From positions 124,001 through 188,000 of the forward strand of contig NZ_JAYEZO010000001.1 in NCBI RefSeq assembly GCF_037031285.1: a stretch of DNA of 64,000 nucleotides, given 5' to 3'. The position numbers and the translations under genes are program-made. The DNA is from Halobellus sp. LT62. GTDB taxonomy: Archaea; Halobacteriota; Halobacteria; Halobacteriales; Haloferacaceae. This document shows positions 43,616 to 52,734 of this stretch, piece after piece. A model generated the notes under the pieces. That model was not told the origin of the DNA. It did not search any database and saw only the letters and a list, made by a program, of their open reading frames with translations. How positions within the stretch are numbered: the first letter of the stretch is position 1; each line of letters begins with the position of its first letter.

Positions 43616-44063
43616 CTATGATGATATAGAGGAAATATTAATATCTTTCTCTAAATTAGATATATATTCAAATTGTCCCTTACCGCTCAACGGGTCGCAG
43701 CAACGGTCGACTGAAGCGGATTCTCGCGTTACGATCGAGTAGCGCCGATCACAGCACACAGCGGGACCGACAGCTTGTGACGCACTGAGTTCGATATTAT
43801 CCGAAAAGAGACACCGGCTTACGTCTCCTCACTTGTCCGTATCGACCGGTTACAGCGCAGCTACGACAGTAGTTCGTTAGTTCGTATCACAAACCTATCG
43901 GAGAATACCGAACACGAACTGCGAGTACCACATACGGGGTTATCTCAGAAAACGCCCTCTATAGAACATATCTATGGAAGATCTAGCCCGTGCTTTGGAT
44001 GTATATTAATTATAATACTTTGCACAAGAAAACACTAAATATAGGACCGATAATTGTTCGCAT
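43616..44063. other. Divergent regulatory region, binding protein / IclR
   Basis: 448 bases, AT-rich, no gene. A box GATATTAATAT (43640-43650, minus strand) lies 30 nt before the binding-protein start; CTAAATATAGG (44035-44044) lies about 24 nt before the IclR start at 44064. The middle holds many A/T words such as GTATATTAATTATAATAC (about 43999-44016), possible regulator sites, but I see no perfect operator. Confidence 0.5.
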
Positions 44064-44837
44064 ATGCCAAGAGAAAACTCGTCGTACCGGATCAAAACGG
44101 CGGCCAACGTCTTCGATATTATCCGAGTCATTCACGATAACGAGGGTGCGACACTCACCGATCTCGAGGACGAAATCGAACTGGCTCGCAGCACGATTCA
44201 CGATTACGTTCAGACGTTAGCCGAGATCGGCTACGTCATCAAAGACGACGGGACGTTCTACACCTCTCTCGCGTTTCTCAGTTTGGGACACAGAGCGAAG
44301 CTGATTCAAACCGCGTGGCGGCAGATCAAACCGGCGCTCGAAGAGATCGGCGACGAGACGGGAGAGAACATCTGGTTCGTCGTCGAGGAGAACGGCAAGG
44401 CCGTCTACGTGGATAACTACTCGGGCGACCGAGTCCTCTACACGTTCAATACGCCCGGAACGAGAGAACACCTTCACTGCGTGGCCGCGGGCAAGGCCAT
44501 CTTGGCTCACTTGCCAGAGGACCGCGTCGACGAGATCATCGACAGACACGGCCTTCCGCAGTTCACCGAGAACACGATCACCGATCCCGCCGAACTCAAA
44601 GCCGAGTTCGAGACGATCCGCGAACGGGGCGTCGCGTTCAGCAGGGGAGAGCGACGTGACGAGATCCGAGGCGTCGCAACCCCGATCATCGCCGACGGAC
44701 GCGTCTTGGGTTCGATTACACTCGGTGCGCCGTCGAAACGCCTCTCCGGGCAGTTCTTCACGGAGGAGCTCCCGAATCTTGTCACTGGGGCGGCGAACCG
44801 AATCGAGTTTTCCTTTCAACAAACCAATCTGGAGTAG
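44064..44837 (+). CDS. IclR family transcriptional regulator 1
   Basis: 257 residues. An N-terminal winged helix (about 10-70; contains SSYRIKTAANVFDIIRVIHDNEGA and STIHDYVQTLAEIGYV) is followed by the IclR effector domain (about 85-250; FNTPGTREHLHCVAAGKAILAHL and GVATPIIADGRVLGSITLGAPSKR). It binds DNA as a dimer and senses a small acid in most relatives. It is divergent from the ABC binding protein, the likely target. It is similar in shape to the second IclR at 60032. Confidence 0.9.
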   Translation: MPRENSSYRIKTAANVFDIIRVIHDNEGATLTDLEDEIELARSTIHDYVQTLAEIGYVIKDDGTFYTSLAFLSLGHRAKLIQTAWRQIKPALEEIGDETGENIWFVVEENGKAVYVDNYSGDRVLYTFNTPGTREHLHCVAAGKAILAHLPEDRVDEIIDRHGLPQFTENTITDPAELKAEFETIRERGVAFSRGERRDEIRGVATPIIADGRVLGSITLGAPSKRLSGQFFTEELPNLVTGAANRIEFSFQQTNLE

Positions 44838-45354
44838 GGTGCTCCGAGATAGTGCGTGAGGCGACCAAAGACGTTACAATACTAGACTTGTAATAGTTAT
44901 TTCGTGTGTATTTATCGAATACTTCACTGAAAACAAAACCATATGTGTTCTAATAGTATCTAATATTTCGATTACTATCGATTTATCGAACAGTGTTACT
45001 ACACATAGCTATTAGCGCTTGAACACTGCAATTAGACCCAATCATTGAGTATTAAATCGCTGCTACGTTCTCTGTTTCAAAATCCTCAGTAACATATATA
45101 GAATACATCATATATTTAAAAATTATATGTCTAGTCCTCGCAGTCGTGTGGGGTCTGCTGAGCTTCGAATTTCTTCGGGGTCGAGACAATCGAACTGGAA
45201 AGTGCCGCACCACTTCTCCGACGATCAGACACGTACGCAGCCACTAACAGTATTCTACCTTGTCACATAACGAGACATTCAGGAACTCGAATTCGATGGA
45301 CGACGGTGTCGTCGTGATCTCGACCACCGACACCAACGAGGCCCCGAAGGGGCG
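44838..45354. other. Convergent intergenic region, IclR / TRAP permease
   Basis: 517 bases, very AT-rich between about 44880 and 45130. No credible gene; short frames there lack haloarchaeal composition. Just outside the permease stop a hairpin GCCCC-GAA-GGGGC (45341-45353) may end the TRAP transcript. The AT-rich, low-GC DNA is atypical of the core genome and fits an acquired region. Confidence 0.5.
45341..45353 (-). terminator. Hairpin after the TRAP permease gene
   Basis: GCCCC at 45341-45345 pairs with GGGGC at 45349-45353 around GAA. It lies 2 bp beyond the permease stop codon (45355-45357). It has no T-tract, so it is only a plausible terminator. Confidence 0.35.
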
Positions 45355-47391
45355 TTACTCGCTCGGTTCGCCCACCGGGGACGGCTTCGTGAGATACTGC
45401 GAATACAAGTGTGAGACGCCGGGAACCGTTTTGAACGCCGTCGAGACGACCAACGCGAGAATGACGGCCCCAAGCAGTACCTGTACGCTGCCGCCGAACA
45501 GCCCGAGGTAGGGGCCGAAGAAGCTCAGCACGGCCAGCAGGGCGTAGATGCTCTGTCCGGCGACCGAGAGTCGACTGCTGCCGTCGTATCCGAATATCGT
45601 GATACTGAGCGCGACGACGCCCATCAGCACGCTGAACGTGACCAGAATCGTCGCCGGGAACTCCCAGTAGATCAGCACGTCGTTCGTGACGAAGATGAAC
45701 GGAATCACGAATCCGGGGAGCGCGAGCTTCGACGATTTGATCGCCGTGTCGATGTACTCGGCCTCGGCGATCTTCGCGGCGACGATCGTCGACGGGCCGA
45801 CCGGCGGCGTGAGCGATGAGTACATCGCGAAGTAGAACACGAACATATGCGCGACGAGGTCTTGCAGCCCGAAGCGGATCATCGCCGCCCCTGCGAGCGA
45901 CGCGACGAGCACGTACGCTGCCGGCGCGGGCATCCCCATCCCGAAGATGAGGCTCACGGCCATCGCGAGCAGCAGCAACAGCAGGACGCTCCCGCCGGCG
46001 AGGCTGAGCATCAGGATGTTCAGTCGCTGGGCGAACCCCGTTTGGGTGAACACCGAGATGATGACGCCGATCACGCCGAGGATGACGAGTAACGGGGCCA
46101 TATCCTCGGACCCGACCTTCATCCCCTCGACGGTGTTGCGCACCGCGGTCGTCGCGCCCGTTACTTGGTTCTCGACGATCGATTTCACGAACACGACGCC
46201 GACCAACGTGAGCGTCGTGTAGAACCCTGCAGTGAGCGGCGTGTACTGTAGCACGCCGAGCAGGTAGATCAGCACGGCGAAGGGCGGAACGTACCAGAGG
46301 ATGTCAGTGAAGACGTTGTATTTGATATCCTCAATGTTTCGTTCCGTGTCCCAGCCGAACTTGTAGATCAAGAGCTGCACAGAGACGATGATGCTGAAGT
46401 AAAACAGGATCGCGGGGATGAGTCCCGCTTGGATGATCCTGACGTAGGAGACGCCGATGAGATCGGCCATAATGAACGCCGCGATCCCCATAATCGGCGG
46501 CACGAGCTGCCCGCCGATCGATGCGACGGTTTCGATGCCGCCAGCGTAGCCCTTGTCGACGCCTTGCTTCTTCATCAGCGGAATCGTGAAGCTCCCTGTC
46601 GTCGCGGTGTTGGCGGCCGACGCTCCGGTGATCGACCCGAACGCCAGACTGGCAAGCACTGCGGCGTGCACGATTCCGGACTTGAACAGTTTGCTCACCT
46701 CCTTGCTCACTTCCATCAAGTAATCGAGAATTCCGAACGCTTGGGTGAACCCTGCAAGCAGCAGGAAGATCGCGACCCACGTCGCCCCGATCTGGAGGAT
46801 GAAGCCGTAGACGCCCTGCATCCCCAAGATGGTCAGCCGGAGCAACTGCGCGGTATCCATACCGCTGTGGTACAGTGCACCGGGCATGTACGGACCGAGG
46901 TAGCCGTACAGGAACCCGATCGGCACGATCGAGGCCATCAGCTTCCCGAACGACCGCAGCGTGGCGTCGGTACAGAGGTAGATGATCGCCCCACCAACCA
47001 CGTAGTCGACGGTGCTGTACCCGACGATCGGGCCCTGTTCCATCCATCGCATATAGTTGGCGTCGACGTACGCCGCCAGCCCCAGTGATATGAGGGCTAA
47101 CACGAGGAATATCGCCGGGCGGATGAATTTGGTGTACGAACGCTGGGCGGTCTCGGGCAGATATCTGAGGTTCGTTCCGATCGACAGATCCTCGGGATCT
47201 AACGCGTTTCGGAAGAGTCCGACGTAGTAGATTGCCAAACAGAGTCCGAGCACGAGATTCGTGTGGCGAATCCGCGGCGCGTAGAACGATTGCGCGTAGT
47301 AGAGCAGCAGCAGCGCTAACGCCGTACCGAGGACGTAGAGGCTCCCGTCAGCGGCCGTTCGGATGCTTCTCCTTGTTGAGGTCTCGCTCAT
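45355..47391 (-). CDS. TRAP transporter fused permease (DctQM type)
   Basis: 678 residues, almost all hydrophobic; about 14-16 membrane segments. It fuses the small (DctQ-like) and large (DctM-like) subunits, the usual form for TAXI-TRAP systems. GSITGASAANTATTGSFTIPLMKK is the conserved block in the large-subunit part, with LSLIFGMGMPAPAAYVLVASL later. It imports an organic acid using an ion gradient. It lies 28 bp downstream of the TAXI binding protein, with which it forms an operon. Confidence 0.92.
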   Translation of the reverse strand: MSETSTRRSIRTAADGSLYVLGTALALLLLYYAQSFYAPRIRHTNLVLGLCLAIYYVGLFRNALDPEDLSIGTNLRYLPETAQRSYTKFIRPAIFLVLALISLGLAAYVDANYMRWMEQGPIVGYSTVDYVVGGAIIYLCTDATLRSFGKLMASIVPIGFLYGYLGPYMPGALYHSGMDTAQLLRLTILGMQGVYGFILQIGATWVAIFLLLAGFTQAFGILDYLMEVSKEVSKLFKSGIVHAAVLASLAFGSITGASAANTATTGSFTIPLMKKQGVDKGYAGGIETVASIGGQLVPPIMGIAAFIMADLIGVSYVRIIQAGLIPAILFYFSIIVSVQLLIYKFGWDTERNIEDIKYNVFTDILWYVPPFAVLIYLLGVLQYTPLTAGFYTTLTLVGVVFVKSIVENQVTGATTAVRNTVEGMKVGSEDMAPLLVILGVIGVIISVFTQTGFAQRLNILMLSLAGGSVLLLLLLAMAVSLIFGMGMPAPAAYVLVASLAGAAMIRFGLQDLVAHMFVFYFAMYSSLTPPVGPSTIVAAKIAEAEYIDTAIKSSKLALPGFVIPFIFVTNDVLIYWEFPATILVTFSVLMGVVALSITIFGYDGSSRLSVAGQSIYALLAVLSFFGPYLGLFGGSVQVLLGAVILALVVSTAFKTVPGVSHLYSQYLTKPSPVGEPSE

Positions 47392-47419
47392 AAATAATGA
47401 AGTTGGACGGTGCAGCCCT

Positions 47420-48550
47420 TTAGTTCAGGCCGTGCTCGTCGAGGAAGTCCTGCGTCCCCTGGTGGAGCGAGAAGCCCGGGTGCGGCGTGCGCGTCCAATG
47501 CTCGTCGTCGGTGTAGAACGAGAGGAGTTCGTGGTAGTCGCCCATACTCTCGCGGTTCTCGTACATCGTGTTGAGCATCGTGTGCACGGCGCTCGTCGAC
47601 GTCTCGGCGGTCCCGTAGAGCCAGGTGACCTGCGACATCGAGCGGGGCGTATCCGGCACGTAGGCCCAGCCCTCGGGGTCGACCTCGAAGTCGAAGGAGT
47701 TGCCCCAGCCTTCCTCGTTGACGCTGCCTTGGAGGTCCGAGGACAGACCGAGCAGCCGCGCGTCGACCGTGCTCTTGATCTCCTGCACCCAGCCGGGTGT
47801 GACGGTCCCGACCTGCACATTCGTGAACGCACCGAGCGCCACGTCGACGCGGCCTTCGGCGACTGCGGCACCCATATCACCGTAGCCTACGTTCCGCTCT
47901 TGGTACTCGACGCCGGCGAGATCCAGCACGCGGCGGACCATCTCGGTGACTCGCGAGCCGGACGGACCCGGCGCGACGTAGTGGTCTGACGTAATGTCAC
48001 CGATGTTCGAGATTGACTCGTCCTCCGTGAAGAGGAACCAGTCGGAGGTGGAGCCGTGCACGATCTGCTGGAGGTCGATCGAGACGTCCCCGAAGGGCTC
48101 GTTCCCGACGTTCACGTCGTGTGCCGTCGTACTCTCGACGAGGCCGATGTCGACCTCGTCTCGGCCCATTCGACCGACGTTCCCGGCCATCGAACTGCTC
48201 GGACGGACATCGAGGTACACCTCGTCGCTGTTCTCGTTGACGACGCCACCGAGGCCCGACATCATCGCGAAGTTCGCACTCACTTCCGAGGCGGTGCCCA
48301 TAATGAGCGTCTCTTCGCCGCTTCCGCCGCCGGAGTCCGATTCGGTCCCTTCTCCGCCGTCGCCACTGCTGTCTCCGTCGCTGCCGCTGTCGCCGCCGGA
48401 GGAGTCACCGTCGCTTCCGCCGTCCCCGGACCCGTCGCCGTTACCCATACATCCCGCGAGGCCGACCGCTCCGAGGAGCCCGGCAGACTTCAGAAACCCG
48501 CGCCGTCGAGTAGTGCTGGAGCTATCCTTATCTCTGGTACGATTTACCAT
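47420..48550 (-). CDS. TAXI-TRAP substrate-binding lipoprotein
   Basis: 376 residues. RRR with the lipobox LAGC (Cys34) makes it a Tat lipoprotein, followed by a Gly/Ser/Asp-rich linker (residues about 38-75). The TAXI domain has LIMGTASEVSANFAMMSGLGGVVN and VEYQERNVGYGDMGAAVAEGRVDVALGAFTN. It binds an organic acid outside the cell and gives it to the TRAP permease. A TATA-like TATAATATAA (48571-48580) lies 26 nt upstream. Common TAXI ligands are glutamate-like or C4-dicarboxylic acids, but the ligand here cannot be read. Confidence 0.9.
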   Translation of the reverse strand: MVNRTRDKDSSSTTRRRGFLKSAGLLGAVGLAGCMGNGDGSGDGGSDGDSSGGDSGSDGDSSGDGGEGTESDSGGGSGEETLIMGTASEVSANFAMMSGLGGVVNENSDEVYLDVRPSSSMAGNVGRMGRDEVDIGLVESTTAHDVNVGNEPFGDVSIDLQQIVHGSTSDWFLFTEDESISNIGDITSDHYVAPGPSGSRVTEMVRRVLDLAGVEYQERNVGYGDMGAAVAEGRVDVALGAFTNVQVGTVTPGWVQEIKSTVDARLLGLSSDLQGSVNEEGWGNSFDFEVDPEGWAYVPDTPRSMSQVTWLYGTAETSTSAVHTMLNTMYENRESMGDYHELLSFYTDDEHWTRTPHPGFSLHQGTQDFLDEHGLN

Positions 48551-48570
48551 ACAATCACAGATACAATCAT

Positions 48571-48580
48571 TATAATATAA
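48571..48580 (-). promoter_or_regulatory. TATA-like box of the TAXI operon
   Basis: An AT-only stretch centred 26 nt before the TAXI start at 48550. Two direct copies of ATACAATCA (48549-48557 and 48561-48569) lie between it and the start codon. Confidence 0.5.
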
Positions 48581-48658
48581 GTGTTTTGGTAAGGCGAGAT
48601 TCGTTCACGCCGACCGACATTGTGTCGATGCGACCGTCGGCTCTGAGCCGGAGGGCGG

Positions 48659-50233
48659 TTACTCCAGTGCGCTTTCGACGGCCCGTTCCTTCATCGCCGC
48701 TCGGTCTAGTTTGTCGCTCGCCGTCCGCGGGAGCGTGTCCTCGTAGAAGTAGTACGTCCGCGGCCGTTCGTACCGAGAGAGCGTCTCGCTCTGTAAGCAC
48801 CATTCGTCGAGATCTTCGCGCGTGAGGTCTCCGCTCGTCGTTTGCACGGCCGCGGTCACTCGTTGGCCGTACTCGTCGTCTTCGACGCCGAAAACCGCTG
48901 ACTCGATGACGTCGGGATGGGCGTTGAGGCGCTCTTCGACGGGCGTCGGGAAGACCTTGATCCCCTTCGAGAGGATCATATTGTCGTCCCGGCCTTCTAT
49001 GAAGAGGTATCCCTCCTCGTCTTTGTACCCGAGGTCGCCGGAGTACCACCAGCCGTCCTCGAAGGACTCGTCGGTCCGTTCGGTGTCCTCCCAGACCCAC
49101 ACGGCGGCGTCGGTGGATCTCACGATGATCTCGCCGACGTCGCCGGGATCGACGACGTCCTCGGGCGAGCCACCGCGTTCGATGACGCGCAGCTGAACCC
49201 CGAGAAGCGGCTTGCCGACGCTGTCGATGCGTTCGCCTTCCATCTCTTCGGCGTCGATGTACGTTCCACAGATCTCGGTCGCGGCGTACGACTGCGACAC
49301 CGACGGCGAGATGTGCTCTTGCAGCCCTTCCAGCGTCGTGGTCGTGAGCGTTTCACCGCCGGACTCGACCGTCACGAGGCTGCTCAGGTCGTACTCGTCG
49401 AGGTTCGGCAACCGAAGCACTTCCCGCCACATCGTCGGCACCAGATTCGAGCTGGTGATCGAACGCTCCTCGACGAGCTCGACGTACGCTTCGGGGCTCC
49501 ACTGCTTCACGTAGTACGAGGAGCCGTTCGCGAGCATCGTCGGCAGCGTCGTCGAGTACCACGCCGCGAACGACGGCGTGAAGAAGTTCGACACGCGCGT
49601 CAGTCTGGTCGTCTCCTTCTTGTGCGCCAGCTTCATCGCGCGGTGAACGAGGCTGCGATTGGTGTGACACCACCCTTTCGGCTTTCCGGTCGTCCCCGAG
49701 GTCCACATCACGACGGCGACGTCGTCGGGGGCGCTCGTGACGTCCGGTTCGACGGCGGGTTGGTCGGCCACGATCGACGACAGCGGCTGCTCGTAGTCGG
49801 TCTGTGGCTCGCCCGTCGTGACCACCGCGGCGATGTCGGTGCCGACCGAGTCGCGAACGTGCTCTTCGACGAACGCGGAGCGCTCCTCGTCGACGACGAG
49901 CACGCGCGGGCGCAGCGACTCGATGCAGGTCCGGACCGATTCGGGCGATCCGCGAACGTGAAGATTCGAGACGATACACCCCGCTTTCAGGCCCGCGTTC
50001 CAGAGTATCGTTTGTTCGACGCTCGCCTCGGTGAGGTAGGCGATCCGATCGCCTTGTTTGACGTACTCTCGGAGCCCGTTGGCGGCGCGCTTGCTTTCGG
50101 CATCGAACTCGGCCCACGTGATCTCCCGGCCGGAACTCCCGTTTCCGAACGCGACTCGGTTCGGGTTGGTCTCCGCGGCGTTGCTGGACAACTCCCGGAT
50201 CGCGGGAAGCTCTACTCTGGATGGTACCTGCAT
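48659..50233 (-). CDS. AMP-forming acyl-CoA ligase, module C
   Basis: 524 residues, same family as ligase B and clearly its homologue. Motifs are WTSGTTGKPKGWCHTNRS, SYAATEICGTY, WWYSGDLGYKDEEGYLFIEG, GRDDN and PRTASDKLDR with the catalytic Lys. All are intact. It follows amidohydrolase C after 9 bp, so the two are one transcription unit. Downstream on the same strand, after 108 bp and a separate promoter, are the TAXI-TRAP genes. Ligase C differs from B enough to expect a related but not identical acid. Confidence 0.87.
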   Translation of the reverse strand: MQVPSRVELPAIRELSSNAAETNPNRVAFGNGSSGREITWAEFDAESKRAANGLREYVKQGDRIAYLTEASVEQTILWNAGLKAGCIVSNLHVRGSPESVRTCIESLRPRVLVVDEERSAFVEEHVRDSVGTDIAAVVTTGEPQTDYEQPLSSIVADQPAVEPDVTSAPDDVAVVMWTSGTTGKPKGWCHTNRSLVHRAMKLAHKKETTRLTRVSNFFTPSFAAWYSTTLPTMLANGSSYYVKQWSPEAYVELVEERSITSSNLVPTMWREVLRLPNLDEYDLSSLVTVESGGETLTTTTLEGLQEHISPSVSQSYAATEICGTYIDAEEMEGERIDSVGKPLLGVQLRVIERGGSPEDVVDPGDVGEIIVRSTDAAVWVWEDTERTDESFEDGWWYSGDLGYKDEEGYLFIEGRDDNMILSKGIKVFPTPVEERLNAHPDVIESAVFGVEDDEYGQRVTAAVQTTSGDLTREDLDEWCLQSETLSRYERPRTYYFYEDTLPRTASDKLDRAAMKERAVESALE

Positions 50234-50242
50234 AGCGGCTGC

Positions 50243-51343
50243 TTAGATGTACTCCGGGAAGAGCCGCTTGTGCGGCGGTTCGATGTCGAGCAGGCGGCAG
50301 ACGTTCCCGCCCATGATCAGGTTGAGGTCGTCGGCCGGGATGTCTTGGTCGCGGACGAACTTATCGATCTGTCGCATCGACGTGCCCCACGCGTCGCACT
50401 GGTGGGCCTGCAGGCCGCGGCTCTTGATCTGCGTCCACCGCGACGGCGGGTAGTCGTACTCGCCGGTCGAGCGGTTCGCCGGGTTGTTCGTGTTGATCCA
50501 CGACGCGCCCCAGTCGGTGCCCCAGATCAGCTGCTCGGGACCGATGTTCGGGTCGTTCATCGGCCGCTTGAGGAGGTCCGCCCAGTAGTTACCGATCTCG
50601 ATGTAGACGTTGTCGTACGTCGCCGCGACGTTGCAGGAGTCCTCGACGTTCTTCCGCCAGTTGCCTTGGACGCCGCCGTGGTCGATGATGACCGGGACCT
50701 CGGGGTACTCGAGGTGCAGATCGATCGCATACTTGATGTCGCGCCGGTCGGGCAGCAGCGTCCCGGGGTCGCGCTCGTAGCCGCCGTTGACGGAACCGGG
50801 GTGCCAGCGGACGGGCACGTCGTGCTTGGCGGCGACGTCGTAGATCTTCCGGAGCTGATCGTGACGCTCCTCCCACGGAATCCGCTCGGCGCGGTCCGTG
50901 ATCGTGGGATCGAACGGGAGCATCTCGCCGATGCCGACGAAGCCGTCTTGGCTCAGCCGCTCGTCCATCTCCTCGCAGGCGCGGTCGATGTCCCACTCCT
51001 CCTCGCCGGCGACCGCCTTCCGGTTCGTCTCGTAGGGGTGCGCGAACGCGACGAACTTGTCGGGGTGCTCCTCGACCATCTTCCCGTGGAGGCGGTCGCT
51101 GAACCCGAACCCAGGCTGGAGACAGACCATATCGACCCCGTAGAGGTCCATATCGTACAGCAGTCGGTCCGTGTTGCGATACGTGACGATCTCCGCGTCG
51201 TCGTCCGCCTGATCGGCGTCCTCGGCGTTCCACATCAGGCGACTGAGCGTGGCGTAGTCCGGTTTCTCCTCTCTGTCCTGGAAGTTCACGGCGACCCGCT
51301 GACCGTGAACGTGTGTGTCGATAACGAATCTTCCCATTCGCAT
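50243..51343 (-). CDS. Amidohydrolase (COG2159-like), module C
   Basis: 366 residues from the ATG at 51343. Metal ligands: HVH (DTHVHGQRVAV), RWHPGSV, IIDHGGVQGNW and WGTDWGASW. It shares the same set and the phrase NDPNIGPEQLIWGTDWG with the other copies but is diverged: PHPDKF-like segments are replaced by EEHPDKFVAFAHPYETN and the tail is GGNVCRLLDIEPPHKRLF. It is closer to copy D than to A/B in the C-terminus (PPHKRLF against PPHNRLF). TATA-like box at 51361-51375. It is divergent from the LDH-like gene. Confidence 0.87.
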   Translation of the reverse strand: MRMGRFVIDTHVHGQRVAVNFQDREEKPDYATLSRLMWNAEDADQADDDAEIVTYRNTDRLLYDMDLYGVDMVCLQPGFGFSDRLHGKMVEEHPDKFVAFAHPYETNRKAVAGEEEWDIDRACEEMDERLSQDGFVGIGEMLPFDPTITDRAERIPWEERHDQLRKIYDVAAKHDVPVRWHPGSVNGGYERDPGTLLPDRRDIKYAIDLHLEYPEVPVIIDHGGVQGNWRKNVEDSCNVAATYDNVYIEIGNYWADLLKRPMNDPNIGPEQLIWGTDWGASWINTNNPANRSTGEYDYPPSRWTQIKSRGLQAHQCDAWGTSMRQIDKFVRDQDIPADDLNLIMGGNVCRLLDIEPPHKRLFPEYI

Positions 51344-51360
51344 AGCAACTGATTCGTTGA

Positions 51361-51375
51361 GTATATTCATATATT
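51361..51375 (-). promoter_or_regulatory. TATA-like box of module C
   Basis: An AT-rich TATATTCATATATT-type stretch centred about 25 nt before the start at 51343; leaderless spacing. Confidence 0.45.
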
Positions 51376-51583
51376 ACATTGTCGGTCGGTGCCGTACGAC
51401 GCAGTGGTTCGGCTCGGGTTTCCGAGCGTCTCGCGGGCGAATTTGACGGGGCGCTCGTCACGGCGTGTGGCGGTTTTCCGTAAAGCATCTCTCCACAGCG
51501 GATCGCTCCAGCTGTTCTCCGAACCCTGTCGCACAGTTTCCACACCCGATGAACATATAGTGATCAGCGGAGACACTGGTGAT

Positions 51584-52558
51584 ATGCACGTGGGTATTAT
51601 CGGCGGCGCGAGTACGATCGGGTCGACGCTGGCGTACAGCCTCGTTTGCGACGATCCGAGCAACTCCGTCACGCTGTTCGAGAAGGCGTTGGACGCTGCA
51701 TCCGGTCACACCATCGACCTGCGGCACGCCAACTACCACGCTTCCGAGGCCCCGCGGTCCGACGGGGACGCGCGAGACGAGGTGGGGACTGTCACGTACG
51801 CGCCGACGGACGAGATCGACGAGTACGACCTCGACGCCATCGTTATCACTGCGCGCGTCCCGCCGAGTGCCGACAACGAGGAACGCGGCGCACGCGGTGC
51901 GCGGACGCGGGAACTGGACGCTAATGTTCCACTCATCGACGCCATCGCCGACGACCTCCGCGCGATCGATCCGGTCCCGATGATCGTCGTCACCAACCCC
52001 GTCGACCGGATCGTCTACCGGCTTTGGACGCAACTCGGCTGGTCGCGCTCGAAAGTGATGGGGTTCTCGCTGGCCGAGACCGCCCGCGTCGCCGACGCGA
52101 TCGCACGGCGACACGACGTCCATCCGACCGGCGTGTCGTGTCCGACGATGGGCGAGCACGGCGAGTACGTCGTCCCGGTCTTCTCTCGGGCGTCGGTCTA
52201 CGGCGAACCGGTCTCGTTTTCGAAAACGGAGCGAGCGGAGATCGTCTCCGAGGTTCTGGAGGTCCCGTTCGAGATCGCCGAAAAGCGCGGACTGGCAGAC
52301 TCCTCGCGGTGGGTGAGCGCCGCTGGCTTACTCCGGGTACTTCGAACCCTCTCGTCGCCGGAGCGCACCGACCCGCTCTGTCTGTCCGTCGTGCTCGATG
52401 GCGAGTACGGATTCGACGACGGCTGTCTGAGCGTTCCGGTGACGCTGACGGCGGACGGCGTCGATCGGCGGATCGAGTGGAACCTCTCGATGGACGAAAC
52501 CGAACGGCTACAAACGGCGTACGATGCGATCTGGAACGATATCCAGCAGTTCGACTGA
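51584..52558 (+). CDS. LDH/MDH-like 2-hydroxyacid dehydrogenase, catalytic Asp replaced by Glu
   Basis: 324 residues from the ATG at 51584. NAD-binding motif is GIIGGASTIGSTL; TNPVDRIVYRLW and the catalytic-His block PTMGEHGEYVVPVFS match malate/lactate dehydrogenases. The usual L-D-S-A-R tract is SLAETARVADAI, so the Asp that supports the catalytic His appears to be Glu while the following Arg is kept. The substrate loop (ARVPPSADNEERGARGAR) is unlike typical LDH or MDH. It could oxidise a non-standard 2-hydroxy acid. It is divergent from module C and 176 bp upstream of the TPP enzyme. Confidence 0.82.
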   Translation: MHVGIIGGASTIGSTLAYSLVCDDPSNSVTLFEKALDAASGHTIDLRHANYHASEAPRSDGDARDEVGTVTYAPTDEIDEYDLDAIVITARVPPSADNEERGARGARTRELDANVPLIDAIADDLRAIDPVPMIVVTNPVDRIVYRLWTQLGWSRSKVMGFSLAETARVADAIARRHDVHPTGVSCPTMGEHGEYVVPVFSRASVYGEPVSFSKTERAEIVSEVLEVPFEIAEKRGLADSSRWVSAAGLLRVLRTLSSPERTDPLCLSVVLDGEYGFDDGCLSVPVTLTADGVDRRIEWNLSMDETERLQTAYDAIWNDIQQFD

Positions 52559-52702
52559 CACTGTGATATCGTTTCGGTCGGACTGACTTCGTTGGGATCG
52601 GTGTGGAGAAAACCTCGGAAACGGTCTTCTAACCTCGCCTTTCGGCGGTTGCACGGCTGCAACTGCTCCTCTGAGAACGACCGCTCGCCGCAGAGCGAAC
52701 TC

Positions 52703-52709
52703 CTATATA
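52703..52709 (+). promoter_or_regulatory. TATA-like box of the TPP enzyme
   Basis: A CTATATAC-type box about 29 nt before the ATG at 52735; leaderless spacing. Confidence 0.45.
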
Positions 52710-52734
52710 CGATTATCAAAAATAGCGGGGCAAG

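Noticed and set aside
45260-45511. 83-residue plus-strand frame
   Set aside because: It lies mostly antisense to the TRAP permease and has no motif; composition is unlike the organism's proteins.
48917-51352. 811-residue plus-strand frame across module C
   Set aside because: It runs antisense to the intact ligase and amidohydrolase, both of which have full motif sets. Long open antisense frames are common in GC-rich genes.
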